Part shown: positions 16,901-29,348 of the stretch, piece by piece
How positions within the stretch are numbered: the first letter of the stretch is position 1
Layout of the letters: the number at the start of each line of letters is the position of its first letter
NCBI GenBank assembly: GCA_023974075.1
Contig: CM043788.1
Location: forward strand, 22,751,496 to 22,815,495
Source: Chaenocephalus aceratus
Taxonomy: Eukaryota > Chordata > Actinopteri > Perciformes > Channichthyidae
Length of the DNA stretch: 64,000 bases
Direction: 5' to 3'
Position numbers and translations under genes: made by a program
The notes under the pieces: model-generated
The model's input: the letters and a program-made list of their open reading frames with translations, nothing else
Databases searched by the model: none
Told to the model about the DNA's origin: nothing

Positions 16901-19900
16901 ATCAGTATTTCTCTCCCTTTGCTTTTGTCATAATATAAGAATAGGTGTGGGAGTACAGCTTGGTGACTGCTGAAGTCTGGCATCCCAGGCTTCTGCAAAT
17001 GCATGTGTTTGAATGTGTCTGGCTCTGTGGGAAAACCCAACAAATGTTTTTACTGCTGCACTCCACAGCTCATAAACATACAGTTCAGCAGAACAGTTGG
17101 GAGTCAGACGCTGAGTTTTATTTGTCTTACTGTGGGAGTTACAGAGAAACAAAAAATAAAGAATTCATAATATGCAGAATGATAATGGATAGTGGCCACA
17201 GCAAAGCACTGCTATCAGTCACCAAGTGTTACTCCTCACCCTCAGGTTACACTGTCAAATATTTTTGGGACTTTCCATGCAATTATCCAATTCCGGGAAA
17301 AGCAAATAATTACATTTTGCGTTATACTGTAAGGAATACTTTACTGCTTATCATTTGTAATGCCTGCTGTGTCTCATTATAATATGTGTGCTATTATTAA
17401 AGTTTCAGGTTCACTAGCAGCTTGAGATTCATGCCAGTTCTTGGAACAGATAATTATCTTTGCTAGTGTAGCCTGCAGTATGTGCGTGCATATTTGTGAG
17501 TGGGTCCAAGTGCGAAAAACCCCAAACAGTCTTTACTCCAACCTCAAATCCAACAGCTTTCTTTTGTCCTTTTTCAAAACTCGAAGTAAGGATGGTAACA
17601 TTTTGTTTTGTTTTTGCATTGACACAGATGTTCGGACATAATCTCTATACTTTTACAACTTAAAGATGTCAAATTTGCTTAAATGCAGTTGCGGTTCAGA
17701 GTTGTGTTTTAAACTATGAAAGGTAAACTGGTGGCAGATTGGAGACTGCTGGTCAGTTCCTGAAGAAATGCATACAGTATGTAACTGTTTTTCCAGGACC
17801 AGTCATTTGTAATCATTCATACGTGAGACCACCTTTTGCTCTGGGATAGATAACGTTAAATCGTATTTGGTGTTAGATCAATGTTTAGGCTCTACATTCC
17901 TTTCACAGTTTTACAGTGTTCCTCATTTATCAAGCAAAGTTATGTTTTGATAAAAGATTATTTTATGGACAAATATGTTTGCTGGCTGACCACATCTGTC
18001 AAACTGTTTACATTTGCGCTGGCATCTTTTTTAATGTTCAAAGTGTATGCTATGTTTTATTGAAGCCATACATCAATGCTTGGATACACACACAGTATCC
18101 CATATCTCTTCTTGTAACAAATACCAGCTCAAGATACTGACATCATGGGCCATCATCCCTGACAAAAAGAATGTGTGCTGAATTTTCCCTTTGTTTGCAT
18201 TGCTTCTATTCTCACCCCTTCAAGGAAGATACATGTACAGACTCCAAGCGAGGATAATGCCCATAACCCACTGCCTGCATATTCTCCTCTGATTCATTTT
18301 TGGCCTGTGTAACCCTCCAAAAATCTCTCTTGGTTAAAATGTCCAGCTTTGTGTCTTGGTGAGTGTTGTTTTGTTCTTATGTGTTAGCACAAGTGGATAT
18401 GCAGATGCAATGCCTGATAGGCTGCTCTACATGCTTGAAAACGACTTTAAAGTCCACCATAGTGTGTTCTCTCCGAGCAAATTATTTGAGTGTTACAATA
18501 CCCATTACATAAATCGTTTGAAGGTGGAAAAAAAAACCACAAGCTATTACCAAAATGTTCCACTGAGAACGAGCGAGGGCTGGCAGACATCCTGAGGAAG
18601 GCCAGTTGCTGATAAGGCCTCCAGGCAGGGGAAAGGCTGTTTACACGTTAAAACAGACGCCCACTGAACTGACCACAGTACACACCTCATTGCACAGCTC
18701 AAGTCAAAATGACCTCTGAACTGTGCTGAGCACTGTGTCTTCAAGTGTGCATGAGAAGCAAAGAGACAGTGAGAAAGCTAGAGAGAAGCAGTCCGTAAGA
18801 TACACTGCTGAATGAAGTCCACGTGCTTCCCTTTATGTTTACCATCTACTCTTCCTCTTAAACCTCAGGAATATTGCTGGGCTACTCAACTCGTAACCAT
18901 AAGAAGTCCCATTCTTCAGAAGTCTATGAGAAAATGACCCAACTTCTTGCTTGATTTATCTCCCCAGTAAATATTTTCTTCAAATTCAAATTCAAAAGCT
19001 TTTATGCTTAAGCTTGACGTGTGGATCGCCTCAATCTCTAGTTTCAAGAATTCTTCTATCCAGAGTAACGTTCCTTTTTGTAAATGATGATCCCATTTAA
19101 ATACCACAGTGCTTTTTGGTGTGTTTCTCTGAGTTTTTAGTCTCATAACTCTAACCCTGTCACAGAGATTTCAGCTCATTCAGGTGTTAGTTTAGTTTGA
19201 ATTATCTTGTTTAATGTTCAGTTGTACTTTGCTCCACTGCCTCGTGTCACTTCTGGTTGCAAACAAATTGGCCACAATGGCAAATTCAAGGCTTCAGAAG
19301 CGTAGTCCATCAAAAATGGGTGACATCACCGTGACCAAATCCACTGGTTATACAGTCTTTGGTCTTACTACAATCATTTCTAATTCTGCATCAACTTTAA
19401 CTCTACTTTCCTGAATATCTGTAGTCACTAGAAAATGCAGGGTGACAGGGAGGACATTTTTAACCAGAGCTACGTAATGTGGACACAATAAATACAGGTT
19501 CTACTACATTACTTCTCTGTAAGGCTCTTTTTCTCATTATGCATTACATTTTTGCCAGATGCTTTCCTCTGTTTTCCATAATGTCAGATTACAGTAAATC
19601 CTGTCATTTCAGATTCTCATTGGATCCCCAAAGTCTCCATAACCCACAAATTATACTTGACATGACAATGTGTCATAGCTGCTACAGAGCAACTTTGTAT
19701 GGAAAGAGCAGCAGAGTGGAAATGTGTCTTTACTAGTTAATGTGAATAACAACAGCTTTTTGGTGGTGTGCTAATGTTTAAAAAAACTATAGATATGATT
19801 TGCTTGTTCTACTAGATGTGTCACTTTAAAGCTCTAGGCTTATCTTTAAGTGGGCATGATAGCTTGTGTGGATTTGTATGACTTTTTTTATTTGAGTCAA

Positions 19901-22512
19901 TACACCATAAAACTACAGAATCTAATTGATTCCTCGTTGGTGCAGTGCACTAGATGGAGATGAAAAAGTGCATCAGCCATTAGAAATGTAATATTGTCAA
20001 TTTTTGAGATGGCACGTTTCCATTAGATGTGAAACAATGCATCCACAGCTCGAACACAATGTGATCAGCTCTCATTGATTTTTGGAAGAAGCACTCTCCA
20101 GCAGCTGATGGCAGGAGAGGAACTTCACCATTAGTGTTTTATTGTGTTTCTAAATAAGATCATTTCTTTATTTATCTCCCAGCATCACTCAATCTGATCT
20201 TATTGTCCCTTTATATCTGATCTCAAGCTCAGTCTGGTGCTGATCTGGTTTGGAAGGACTGAGATAAACTTGTAGAATTGAAAATAAACAGACTGCACAA
20301 ATTTAGGAAGAACGATTTGAGAAAATACAAAAACTAGAGGAAAATACACAGAGAGAAAGAGAGCTTTATTATTAACTGTGGGAGAAGCATGCTAAGCTAT
20401 AACCGGATTGTGGCTTTGGTCTGCTCCCTCCCACAGACAGCCTCTTCCTGGAGGGCTGAACTCTGCCGAACTGAGGGGGCGAGACACTGCACAGACTACA
20501 GCCTGGACTCTAATATCACTAATAATCACTACAGCCAAGAAACCACAGACAGAGAGCACTGAGAGAGTAGAACAAGAAGAGAGATAGTATTTAATGTGCC
20601 TGTTATTTTGTCTATGTTTTGTTGTCTTTGTGAAGCACCGGACATCTCGTATTTCTCTCGTTGTTGGCATATCTTGCTTTGTTTATTCCCAACCATGAAT
20701 CAACCCTGAAGCCTGAACCATGAGCATAATAGACAGCCAAGGAGAGAGTTGTAAGCTATGGACGTAAACAAATGAAATGAAATAAAGAAATAGGACATCC
20801 TGCTGTAGACTACATTACTGCAGATGTAACTTGGACGAAGCTGACATAGTGTCGACTGTGATTGAATATAAGCAGTTTCCAATTCTTCCCCCATTGATTT
20901 TCAGATCATTATGAGATGAACAAAAACCAGCAGCTGTCAGGAAGATGGGAAATCAATCTATAAATGTATGCTTTGTGAAATGGTTGTCAGTGGTATCAGC
21001 GTGACATGTTCAAAATAATAGGTAGGCCTGAAGGGAAATCCTTGTGTTTTCAACCTGGGATTTATCTTCAATGATGATATGATACCATGAGAGTCACTCA
21101 TAGGTTAGCTGACAAGAGCGAAAAAAAATTCACCATGTTCAGCAGCTCGTTACAATAGCTTCATGGATTTCAAGGGGGCTACTTTGTGAGTTTGAAATGA
21201 ACATAAACACTTTGTGTGTCCCGAGTAATGTTGTTTTTGCCATAGTCCATGTTTCCCAGATCACTTTAACTGAGGTAGGGTTGAGTGATTTGTTTTGATA
21301 ATATCTGTGGATGTTTTAGACCACAGTGATTTGTAATGATCAATGTGATCAAGTACCTTGATCAGTATGGTATTTCATTTGCTTGAATAACCAGAAAAAC
21401 AAACAAACTCTAAAGTATTGCTTATTTTAAGCAATATTTTTAATTTCTTAATTATTTTTTCCAAGATATACTCATATCACAATATAAACTCTTAACAGAT
21501 GTGGTTAAAGTGTTAAATGTCATCATGTCACAAAGTAAGACTCAATAACGCTACGATAACAGCACCTAATACATTTAACATCATGAAACAAGGGCAAAAA
21601 ACACACATTTGCTGGATTAAGCCTCAATAGAAGTGTTAAGAATATACATTTCTGCTGTTGGTGTTACATCTGTCCAATTTCCCCGGGCACAATGTGTTGC
21701 TCTGTGCCACACTGAACACGTGGAAGACACGGTGTTAGCCAGGAGGCTGCCTGGGCTCTTTCAGCAGGAAATGTGTTGAGTCTGAAGAGAAGGTACATGG
21801 GGTCGCGACCTTGCCTGAACAATTCCCAGGAATCTCCCCTTACATAAGTAGAAATGGGAGGGGGGAGCGGTGCGTTGTAGGTTAGAGGTGTGTGTTGATC
21901 CCAAAGGGGTTTAATCTATGTGATTGGTCTTCATTCTGTGAGAGAAATGTATTACATGTGGGAAGATTAAACGGATAGGACAACAAAATGTTATGATAGC
22001 TAAGAAAAGGTTTTTATAGAAATCCAAATTGAGCCTTAAACAAAGAATGAAAAGGTTTAAAGATAAACATAAACTCATACAACAACATACTAATCTCCCT
22101 TACACTCTGGACCTAATCTGAGTATTGCTCACACAAAGCAGAACCATCTGTATCTGCCCTAAGGGAGTCCTCTGTGAGTGTAATGTTTTCTTTTAGTTAA
22201 GAAGGGAAAACACAAGATGTGTACTGTACTGTACATAAATCTTCATAATTCAAACAGAATGCTGTGAATTAAAAAAACTGAAGCCACATGCTTTGGGATT
22301 TTGCATAATTGCAGATAACAATGGAAAACATTTGCTTGGGTAAATAAACGGCTTTTTGAGAGAATTTGTTCCTGGACTGGATCCAGTTAAAAATAAATAT
22401 ACATTTGGACTCAGGCGTTTTATTCCCATTTAGTGTTTTTAGAATCGAGGGGAGATTATTTCAGGAAGGATGAGAATAAGGAGAGAAAACGAGTAGGATG
22501 TAGAAGCATGCA

Positions 22513-22645
22513 GGGCTGGTGAGCTGGCTGAGCTTCTACCATGTGCTTCATGGGTGAAATCATGGGTTCAAGTCCAGCTCACGGCCCTCTTTGCGTGTCA
22601 CACCCGCTCTCTTATCTTTCCTCTCACTCTCTGTGGTTACCTATC
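22513..22645 (+). repeat. tRNA-derived SINE fragment
   Basis: GAGCTGGCTGAGC resembles a pol III A box. About 50 bp later GGGTTCAAGTCC is an excellent B box. It is followed by 'CTTTGCGTGTCACACCCGC' and a CT-rich run (TCTCTTATCTTTCCTCTCACT), the layout of common fish tRNA-SINEs with a 'tttgctgcatgtcatccc' body. The T-arm does not fold properly, so it is not a functional tRNA. No tail or target duplication could be identified. Confidence 0.5.
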
Positions 22646-23565
22646 TTGAAAAGACAGAGTGTCAAACTAATCTTGAGGATGAAGTGCAGTCAAAGGGGAG
22701 AGGTTTGTTTATTGGCATTGTAGAGCTGATGCCTGCGGCTCCAAAGAAGAGAGTTGTGGCCAAAGCCTTTCATTTCTACAACCTCCTTGTCTTTCCACCT
22801 CTGTCTGCTTCTGTGATTTTCTTCTCTTATTCTATAATCTGTCTCGACACACTGAGGAGCTAACTGAACGCAGCATAGCACCGCAGGCTAAAAGGCTGCA
22901 CAAAGAGCAGCAGTGGGATATTGGACAGACGTGAGGCCTGCTGGGTTCAACACTATGTTGTGATGTTGACTGGCCTTTCTTTATGAATTGGGATATTCCA
23001 GTGGTACTAAAAAAGAAATGGGTCAGGCTGAAGAGCAATAGAAGGGAGAGGAGTGACACATAAAGAGAGAGGCTGATAATATAAGAGTAATTAGGAAATA
23101 ATGGAGAAAAGAACACAATGGGGAAATCCAGAAATATCATACAGCTATATTACAGAGTGAAAAAAGGAATGGGCTGAGTGGCGTAACTATCGAGCCGGCC
23201 AGGGGCCCATGCAAAACAAAATATATATTTCCTTTTTTTCAAAATCAAAAGTTATAAGTATATAGCTATAGCAGCAGAAAGTTTGGCAGCATTGAATTGA
23301 ATAGCTTGCATTTATAATGTACAGCAAACCAAAACACAAGAGCGGCGCTCAAAAGAGAAAGGACAAGAGAGAACAATGAGAAAAAACTGAAAAAATTAGA
23401 CAGAAAAAAATACTGGAAAACATGAATGACCATACCTGTCATTGTTGCGACCGCAGAACGCTCATTCTCAAAGCTCAAATTGATTAAGACGTATTTAAGA
23501 AGCAGCATGGGACAAGAATGATTGGCAACACTCTCAATAGAGAACAGCAGAGCCCGGAAGTTAGA

Positions 23566-23850
23566 CCTGGGGCCTCATTTATAACGCCGTGCGTAGGATT
23601 CACGTGGGAAGGTTGCTTACGTAGTAGAAATCCAAAACATATTTACAGAAATGTTCCGACATTTTCCGATTCACCAAACATTGCGTACCGGCGAGGAAAG
23701 TGCGTACAACACTTCCTACGCCGGTTTCCCTTTATAAATCACAATCGACTCGAAATGCGGTGCAGCTTTTGCGGGCTTCACGTAATGCCTATAAATAGTC
23801 AAAGAAACGCCCATTCATTCATTTTGACTGACTTTATCATCATCATCATC
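23566..23850. repeat. Possible dispersed fish repeat beginning GGGGCCTCATTTATAA
   Basis: This stretch is markedly CpG-richer than its flanks and opens with 'ggggcctcatttataacgccgtgcgta', a phrase I recall from fish DNA-transposon derivatives. It is followed by an ATC run at 23838-23853. No matching inverted terminus was found, so the class and right border are undetermined. Confidence 0.3.
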
Positions 23851-24846
23851 ATCTTTATTTAAAGAGACTCTTGGTCCATTATTACAAAACATACAACACT
23901 CAAATATAAATTAAAAAAAGGCAGTTATACCAATGTTTCCACAGAGGTGACTGGTATCGTACAGCACTGAAACACGGATTTGAAAGCAGCATAATGACAG
24001 AGTTATGAGAAACATTCAATCGACAGATGAATTTGTACATCAGATTTCTCAAAAGAGCATGGAACGTGTTGACTCGTGCATTACAGAACATTTCACTTGC
24101 ACTGCACCACCTTGGTTTTCTAAGCAGTATACGCAAACATTTATGAAGAAGATCACAGGAAATGACGACAGAACAGCTAAAAAAGACATCTCACACCGTG
24201 TCAGATTTTGGTTATTTTGGGGAGGTCGAGATAAATCATATTGTTTGGTGGATGCAGTTTGAACCTGAGTAGCAGCATGAAGGTCGGATCGTCACCAAAA
24301 TAAATAAATAACTGGTCCGAAAAAGGTTAATGACAAAAAGAATACACATAGCCTTCCTCAGGCAGTGTGTTTGTACCCGGGGACAGGAGACACCCCCTTG
24401 ATGAGAAACTGTAAGATATGATCGGGGAATCCCTCCGAAGTGGAGTCATGACGACCAGTGCTTGAATTGGAATGAAAAAGGTGCCAGTACTCTAAAATCA
24501 GCAACTTTTTCAAGTCAATTTTATATATACAGCCCACAAACAAGAATTTGGCTACTATAATGCTGGTGGGTTTGTCTCTTTACTACTGTATATTTTAGAA
24601 AGGTTCACTGTACTTAAAATGTTTTATGATAGGCAGCGGATATGGCTAAAGCTCAGTAAGGTCAATATTAACTGAAAATATAGCAATCAAAGTCTAGATC
24701 TTCTGCTGAAGACACATGAAGCAGAGACCTTTCAGGTGAGAGCCCCTCTGGTGGTGTTCAACATTAATGACAAGGAAACAAAGCTCTGGTCAGAAGCATT
24801 TTTTATAAAAAGCTTTAACAAAATTAAGTATTTCTGTACATTTTGA

Positions 24847-25246
24847 ATGCAATCTAACTTTCCAACTCAGAAAACGAAAAACGAAAAAGTGCCAAAAGTC
24901 TTCTCACATGGCTGAGCTGCTTTGCAATATACTTCACCACTGAAGAATACAAATATGTATAAAGTAAACTATGATGCAATCTAACTTTCCAACTCAGAAA
25001 AATGATAAAGAGCATGAACAAAGAACATGTAAAAACAAATGCAAAATTTGCACAATCTAAAATGAGAAACTGTAACTGCAAGTAACAAAGTCTGAGCCAT
25101 GGTAAAGAGTTACATTGAACACCAAGCTGATCAGATAACTCCCTGGTTGGTCTGAAGTCCTTCTATCTCCAGGATCTGTACAAATCGGCACATTATGCCA
25201 AAAGTCTTCTCACTGGGTGAGCTGCTTTGCAATATACTTCACATTG
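24847..25246. repeat. Interspersed direct repeats in 3' region of the hAT element
   Basis: 'TGCAATCTAACTTTCC' with 'AACTCAGAAAA' occurs at about 24848 and 24974. 'TGCCAAAAGTCTTCTCAC', then a 'TGAGCTGCTTTGCAATATACTTCA' -like stretch, occurs at about 24889 and 25196. The two repeats alternate, suggesting a local duplication between the transposase stop and the left terminus. Confidence 0.8.
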
Positions 25247-25435
25247 TTAGAAAAGGCTCCAGAAGGCCTTGGGGACATCAGTATCAGGGGCTGGAGCGAG
25301 ACAGGCTCTTTCATCAGCACTTCTCCTTCCCTTTGCCAGCCAGGACCTCACATGCTGTTCCGGATTGAACTGTCCTAGTGATGGTCCATTACATTTAATG
25401 AAAACCAGGCTGGACAGTCGGCTGACAGAGAGCAT
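25247..25435 (-). pseudogene. Frame-shifted C-terminus of the hAT transposase
   Basis: On the minus strand this second frame reads SVSRLSSLVFIKCNGPSLGQ and continues to a stop at 25247. It overlaps the last 41 bases of the main transposase frame. The 'RLSSLVFIKCNGP' phrase belongs directly after the NDILTAK segment in this hAT family. The real C-terminus has therefore been separated by a single-base shift near the AAAAGGG run at about 25437-25443. The main frame instead ends in an unrelated 14-residue tail. Confidence 0.75.
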
Positions 25436-27524
25436 TCCCTTTTGCAGTAAGGATATCGTTCATGCAGCTGAATGCCCGCTCACACTCACTAGTGGAGACA
25501 GCGATGGTTCGGACTGCTTTCAGTAGAGGCTCCATGGCAGCAGGTGTACGGGATGCCCTGGTTTCCTTGTATTCGCGAAAGCCCTGAACAGTCTCTCTTC
25601 TGTCCACTTTCAGCACTTCGCACAAACGTAGCACCTCTACGTCCCCATACTGTACGTCTAACTCCTCTTCAGGCCAATTTCCAGGATGGATAACTTTCAT
25701 GTCCTGGATTAGCTGATTGTCCCGGGCCTCCCGGCCATGTAATGGGATTTCTCTTGTGCTGACATGAGAGGAGGTTGTGGAAGTCATTCTGTGTCTCAGA
25801 TTCTCTACCATACTGCGGAAAAACTGACCTGCATGAATCTGTACAAGCCTGCCATTCTCACGCAGGGGCAGGGCAACACCCTTGAAGGACTTCTCAGCTA
25901 GAGCTGTATGAACTGTAGTCATGTGTGGGCCAGGCATGGTGACCATGGATTCAAAAACTCGTATTTCTCGAGTTAAGAGCCTATCTGCTGTAGGCAGTGT
26001 CATCTCTCTTTTTTGGAGTTGCCGAGAGAGGTCGCTGAGCTCTGTGAGCGCATCGTACATCAGTCCCAGATTGCTGACAAACGTTGCAGATGTGAGCACA
26101 TCATCCAGGCCCTTGTACTTTGCTCTGTCTCTGGAATCCCTGCTTGTGTCGTTTGCAGCATTTGTGAAGTGATCATGAAGCACTCTGTAGTTTTCCCAGA
26201 CTGCTCTGACGCTCCTTTCACTTGAAGCCACCCAGCGGATGGACAAAACACGCCCTATCACCAGGAGACGCTGTCCGACTGCTTGCGCACACTGCGCTAA
26301 CTGCCTCTGATTTTTGGGGGAGGCATGGAACAAGGAATAGAGTTTGTCAAAAAAGATCTGGAAATGATTGAGCCCTGAGACCTCCTTGACCACATCCCCA
26401 ACTGCCAGCTCTAGACGATGATTGGAGCAGTGCCACACAAACAGGCTTGGGAATTTACTACACAACTGGGTAGCAACGCCTGTTCTCTTCCCTAGCATGA
26501 CTGAAGCCCCATCACATGCAAAAGAAACGAAACACTGACCTAAAAAGTCCTCGTTAAAATCTCTTCCAAGACACTCCATTAACACCTTTGTGATGTCATC
26601 AGCCGTTGTTCCATCCAACTCGATCAGCTCCCAAAAAAACGTTTCGGGCTCAGCATCAGCTAATGCTGAGCGTAGACACACAACAAGCACCGTTTTACCA
26701 CTAATAGTGGTAGATTCATCGACCAAAACACAGAGTTTTCTTTGGTTTTCTGTAATGTCTTTTGCCATTTTTTTCTTCAGCTCATGAGCTATGTGGTCGA
26801 TGATTTCGCCACAGGTTTTATTGGAGTGCAAAACCCTGCCCACGTTCAGCCCATTCAGTTTCTGTACATTCAAATCAATTGGCATGTCTGTGAATGGCCG
26901 GCTATGTTTGCCAATTTTATATGCCGTTCGAAAAACTCTGATAGTGGTGTCTAATTCAGATTTATGCATAGACTGCACTTGATGTTGAATAGTTTCACGT
27001 GAAGCAGATGTAAGGATGTCAGCAGCTTTTACATGGGCTTGTGATTCTTTATGTTCTTTGATTTTTTTTCTCAGGCTAGCTTGTTGTTTGCCCTTGTCAA
27101 CACCGAAATGAGACACTGCACACTCACCCCATTCAGTTGACAGTTTCAGTCCTTGTCCAGTGTGTATTCCCAAAGATTTGACATCTCTGCATATCCGACA
27201 TCCTAGCTTCTTATCTTTAAGAAGGAGCCATGCATTGGTCTTGCAAAAATATTGCACCTGGTCCGTTGTCCAGCAGTCAGGTGCATCGCTTTGCCCGGTG
27301 TTGGTGGTGGCAGTTGCGCCAGCAGCAGCTAACGTTAGAGGCTCTGGAGGAGGCGGCGGAGCTAGTGCTAATGCTAATGCACTAGAACTTGGAGCAGGAG
27401 GATCAACCAAAGAAAGCTCCCCATCAGACACAATTTCCAACACAGGCACAGCATTCTCTGTATTTGAAGTTTCTTCCGGCGACAACCGCTGTCTTTTTGC
27501 ACTTTTATTAATCCACGCTAACAT
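25395..27524 (-). CDS. hAT-family transposase, KIAA1586/ZNF862-like (709 aa, C-terminus frameshifted)
   Basis: This is a long uninterrupted frame from ATG at 27524. After an Ala/Pro-rich N-terminus comes a TTF/BED-like zinc finger with C109-x2-C112 and H158-x5-H164. The RNase H-like core follows: D269 in CVLVDESTT, D338 in SFACDGASVM, and the hAT motif C366-x2-H369 (WHCSNHRLELAV). The hAT C-terminal signature STSECERAFSCMND is at about 677-690 and contains the probable catalytic Glu. Known hAT transposases excise and reinsert DNA by a hairpin-forming DDE mechanism and dimerise through this C-terminal region. Host genes of this type are annotated in vertebrates as KIAA1586-like or ZNF862-like. 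Here the matching inverted ends show it is still inside its transposon. A single frame change near residue 695 removes the last ~60 residues. Confidence 0.88.
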   Translation of the reverse strand: MLAWINKSAKRQRLSPEETSNTENAVPVLEIVSDGELSLVDPPAPSSSALALALAPPPPPEPLTLAAAGATATTNTGQSDAPDCWTTDQVQYFCKTNAWLLLKDKKLGCRICRDVKSLGIHTGQGLKLSTEWGECAVSHFGVDKGKQQASLRKKIKEHKESQAHVKAADILTSASRETIQHQVQSMHKSELDTTIRVFRTAYKIGKHSRPFTDMPIDLNVQKLNGLNVGRVLHSNKTCGEIIDHIAHELKKKMAKDITENQRKLCVLVDESTTISGKTVLVVCLRSALADAEPETFFWELIELDGTTADDITKVLMECLGRDFNEDFLGQCFVSFACDGASVMLGKRTGVATQLCSKFPSLFVWHCSNHRLELAVGDVVKEVSGLNHFQIFFDKLYSLFHASPKNQRQLAQCAQAVGQRLLVIGRVLSIRWVASSERSVRAVWENYRVLHDHFTNAANDTSRDSRDRAKYKGLDDVLTSATFVSNLGLMYDALTELSDLSRQLQKREMTLPTADRLLTREIRVFESMVTMPGPHMTTVHTALAEKSFKGVALPLRENGRLVQIHAGQFFRSMVENLRHRMTSTTSSHVSTREIPLHGREARDNQLIQDMKVIHPGNWPEEELDVQYGDVEVLRLCEVLKVDRRETVQGFREYKETRASRTPAAMEPLLKAVRTIAVSTSECERAFSCMNDILTAKGNALCQPTVQPGFH

Positions 27525-27720
27525 TTTAGAAATGCTAATTTGTGACGTGACTTGCTTTCCTTCTCTCGGGGGCGTGCCTGCTCTGTTCTATCACTCTACA
27601 TAGCCACCCACTGGGTGGGAGTTGCACTGCATAAACACAACACACGTGCATCTAGGTATGTAAATTGTAAAGCATTAAAACATGGTTTTACTAACAGTTT
27701 TCAGTATGTTGTTACTTCGG

Positions 27721-27751
<31 letters not shown>
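27721..27751. repeat. (ATT)n microsatellite
   Basis: About ten ATT units, lying between the transposase start and the right terminus of the hAT element. Confidence 0.95.
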
Positions 27752-27959
27752 TTGAAACGTGTATTACTATTAAATCACGGTCAAATAGGTTAATTTTGAC
27801 ATAGTCGTTTCCACCACAGTATTTACATGGAGAAGATAAGCCCCGCCCCCTCTCCAGCACATTCTGTTTGAATGACAGGAGTAAACAGCTGACAGCCGCT
27901 GTGAAACTCCAGCGGTTAGAGCGATGAGAATGTCCGTTCGGCACCTCATGACGCATTTA

Positions 27960-28165
27960 CTGAGTACCGGGCGGCTAGTATATATATATATATATATATA
28001 TATATGGATGTATAATAAGAACGGCGGGAGAGTGTTGAGTACTGGCACGGTGCATGAGTACCGGAGTACCGCCAGCATGCCGGTACTGAGCAAGAAGTGC
28101 CGGTACTCCATGGGTCAGAACCAGAAGTGCCGGTACTGCGTACCGGTGAGTACCGGCCCAATTCC
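27960..28165. promoter_or_regulatory. Sub-terminal GTACCGG repeat cluster of the hAT element
   Basis: GAGTACCGG, GAGTACTGGCACGG, GAGTACCGGAGTACCG, ATGCCGGTACTGAG, GTGCCGGTACTCC, GTGCCGGTACTGCG and GTACCGGTGAGTACCGG occur in both orientations within 206 bp of the right terminus. Clustered short motifs just inside the ends are the known transposase-binding arrangement in hAT elements. Binding here is inferred. A (TA)n run at 27978-28004 interrupts the cluster. Confidence 0.7.
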
Positions 28166-28397
28166 AGCACTGATTGACGACTGGATCTGAATTATGTTTT
28201 CGTATTTGGTGGTTTGTGTCCCAGCTGTCGATCAGCTGTGCGCAGCGTCTCTGCAGCCTGTTCATCTCAACCCTCCCCGCAGCAACTCTATATCCACCAG
28301 GAAATACAACCAATGTGTTGTGTTATATTACAATTTACCACATATGGTGTTCTTAGTTTCCATACCTCCTGTGTTTTACGAGCGACTTATCAAGTAT

Positions 28398-29348
<951 letters not shown>

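Larger units (their letters stand above)
6253..24455. other. Long non-coding stretch, probably part of kank4 intron 1
   Basis: No coding exon or tRNA gene was recognised over 18 kb. The open frames present are short, lack domain resemblance and often sit in low-complexity or AT-rich DNA. Compared with the right half of the window the stretch is poor in transposons. The small repeats and motifs that can be supported are listed separately. Its intronic status depends on the proposed first exon at 62893-62961. Confidence 0.45.
24456..28172 (-). mobile_element. Near-complete autonomous hAT transposon (KIAA1586/ZNF862-like)
   Basis: The left end CAGTGCTTGAATTGG and the right end CCAATTCCAGCACTG are inverted repeats of each other with one mismatch in 15. 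The CAGTG...CACTG ends are typical of hAT elements. Flanking TGACGAC occurs on both sides (24449-24455 and 28175-28181), consistent with an 8-bp target duplication that has one changed base. Inside lies a 709-codon minus-strand transposase frame. The right sub-terminal 200 bp (27960-28165) repeats the GTACCGG/CCGGTACT core at least seven times. One related copy, GGTGCCAGTACTC, sits just inside the left end. Such clusters are the usual transposase-binding sites of hAT elements. The element sits in the proposed kank4 intron, with its transposase on the same strand as kank4. Confidence 0.88.

Noticed and set aside
22513..22590. Possible tRNA gene
   Set aside because: The B box is good and an acceptor-like pairing can be drawn, but the T stem does not pair and the sequence continues as a SINE body.
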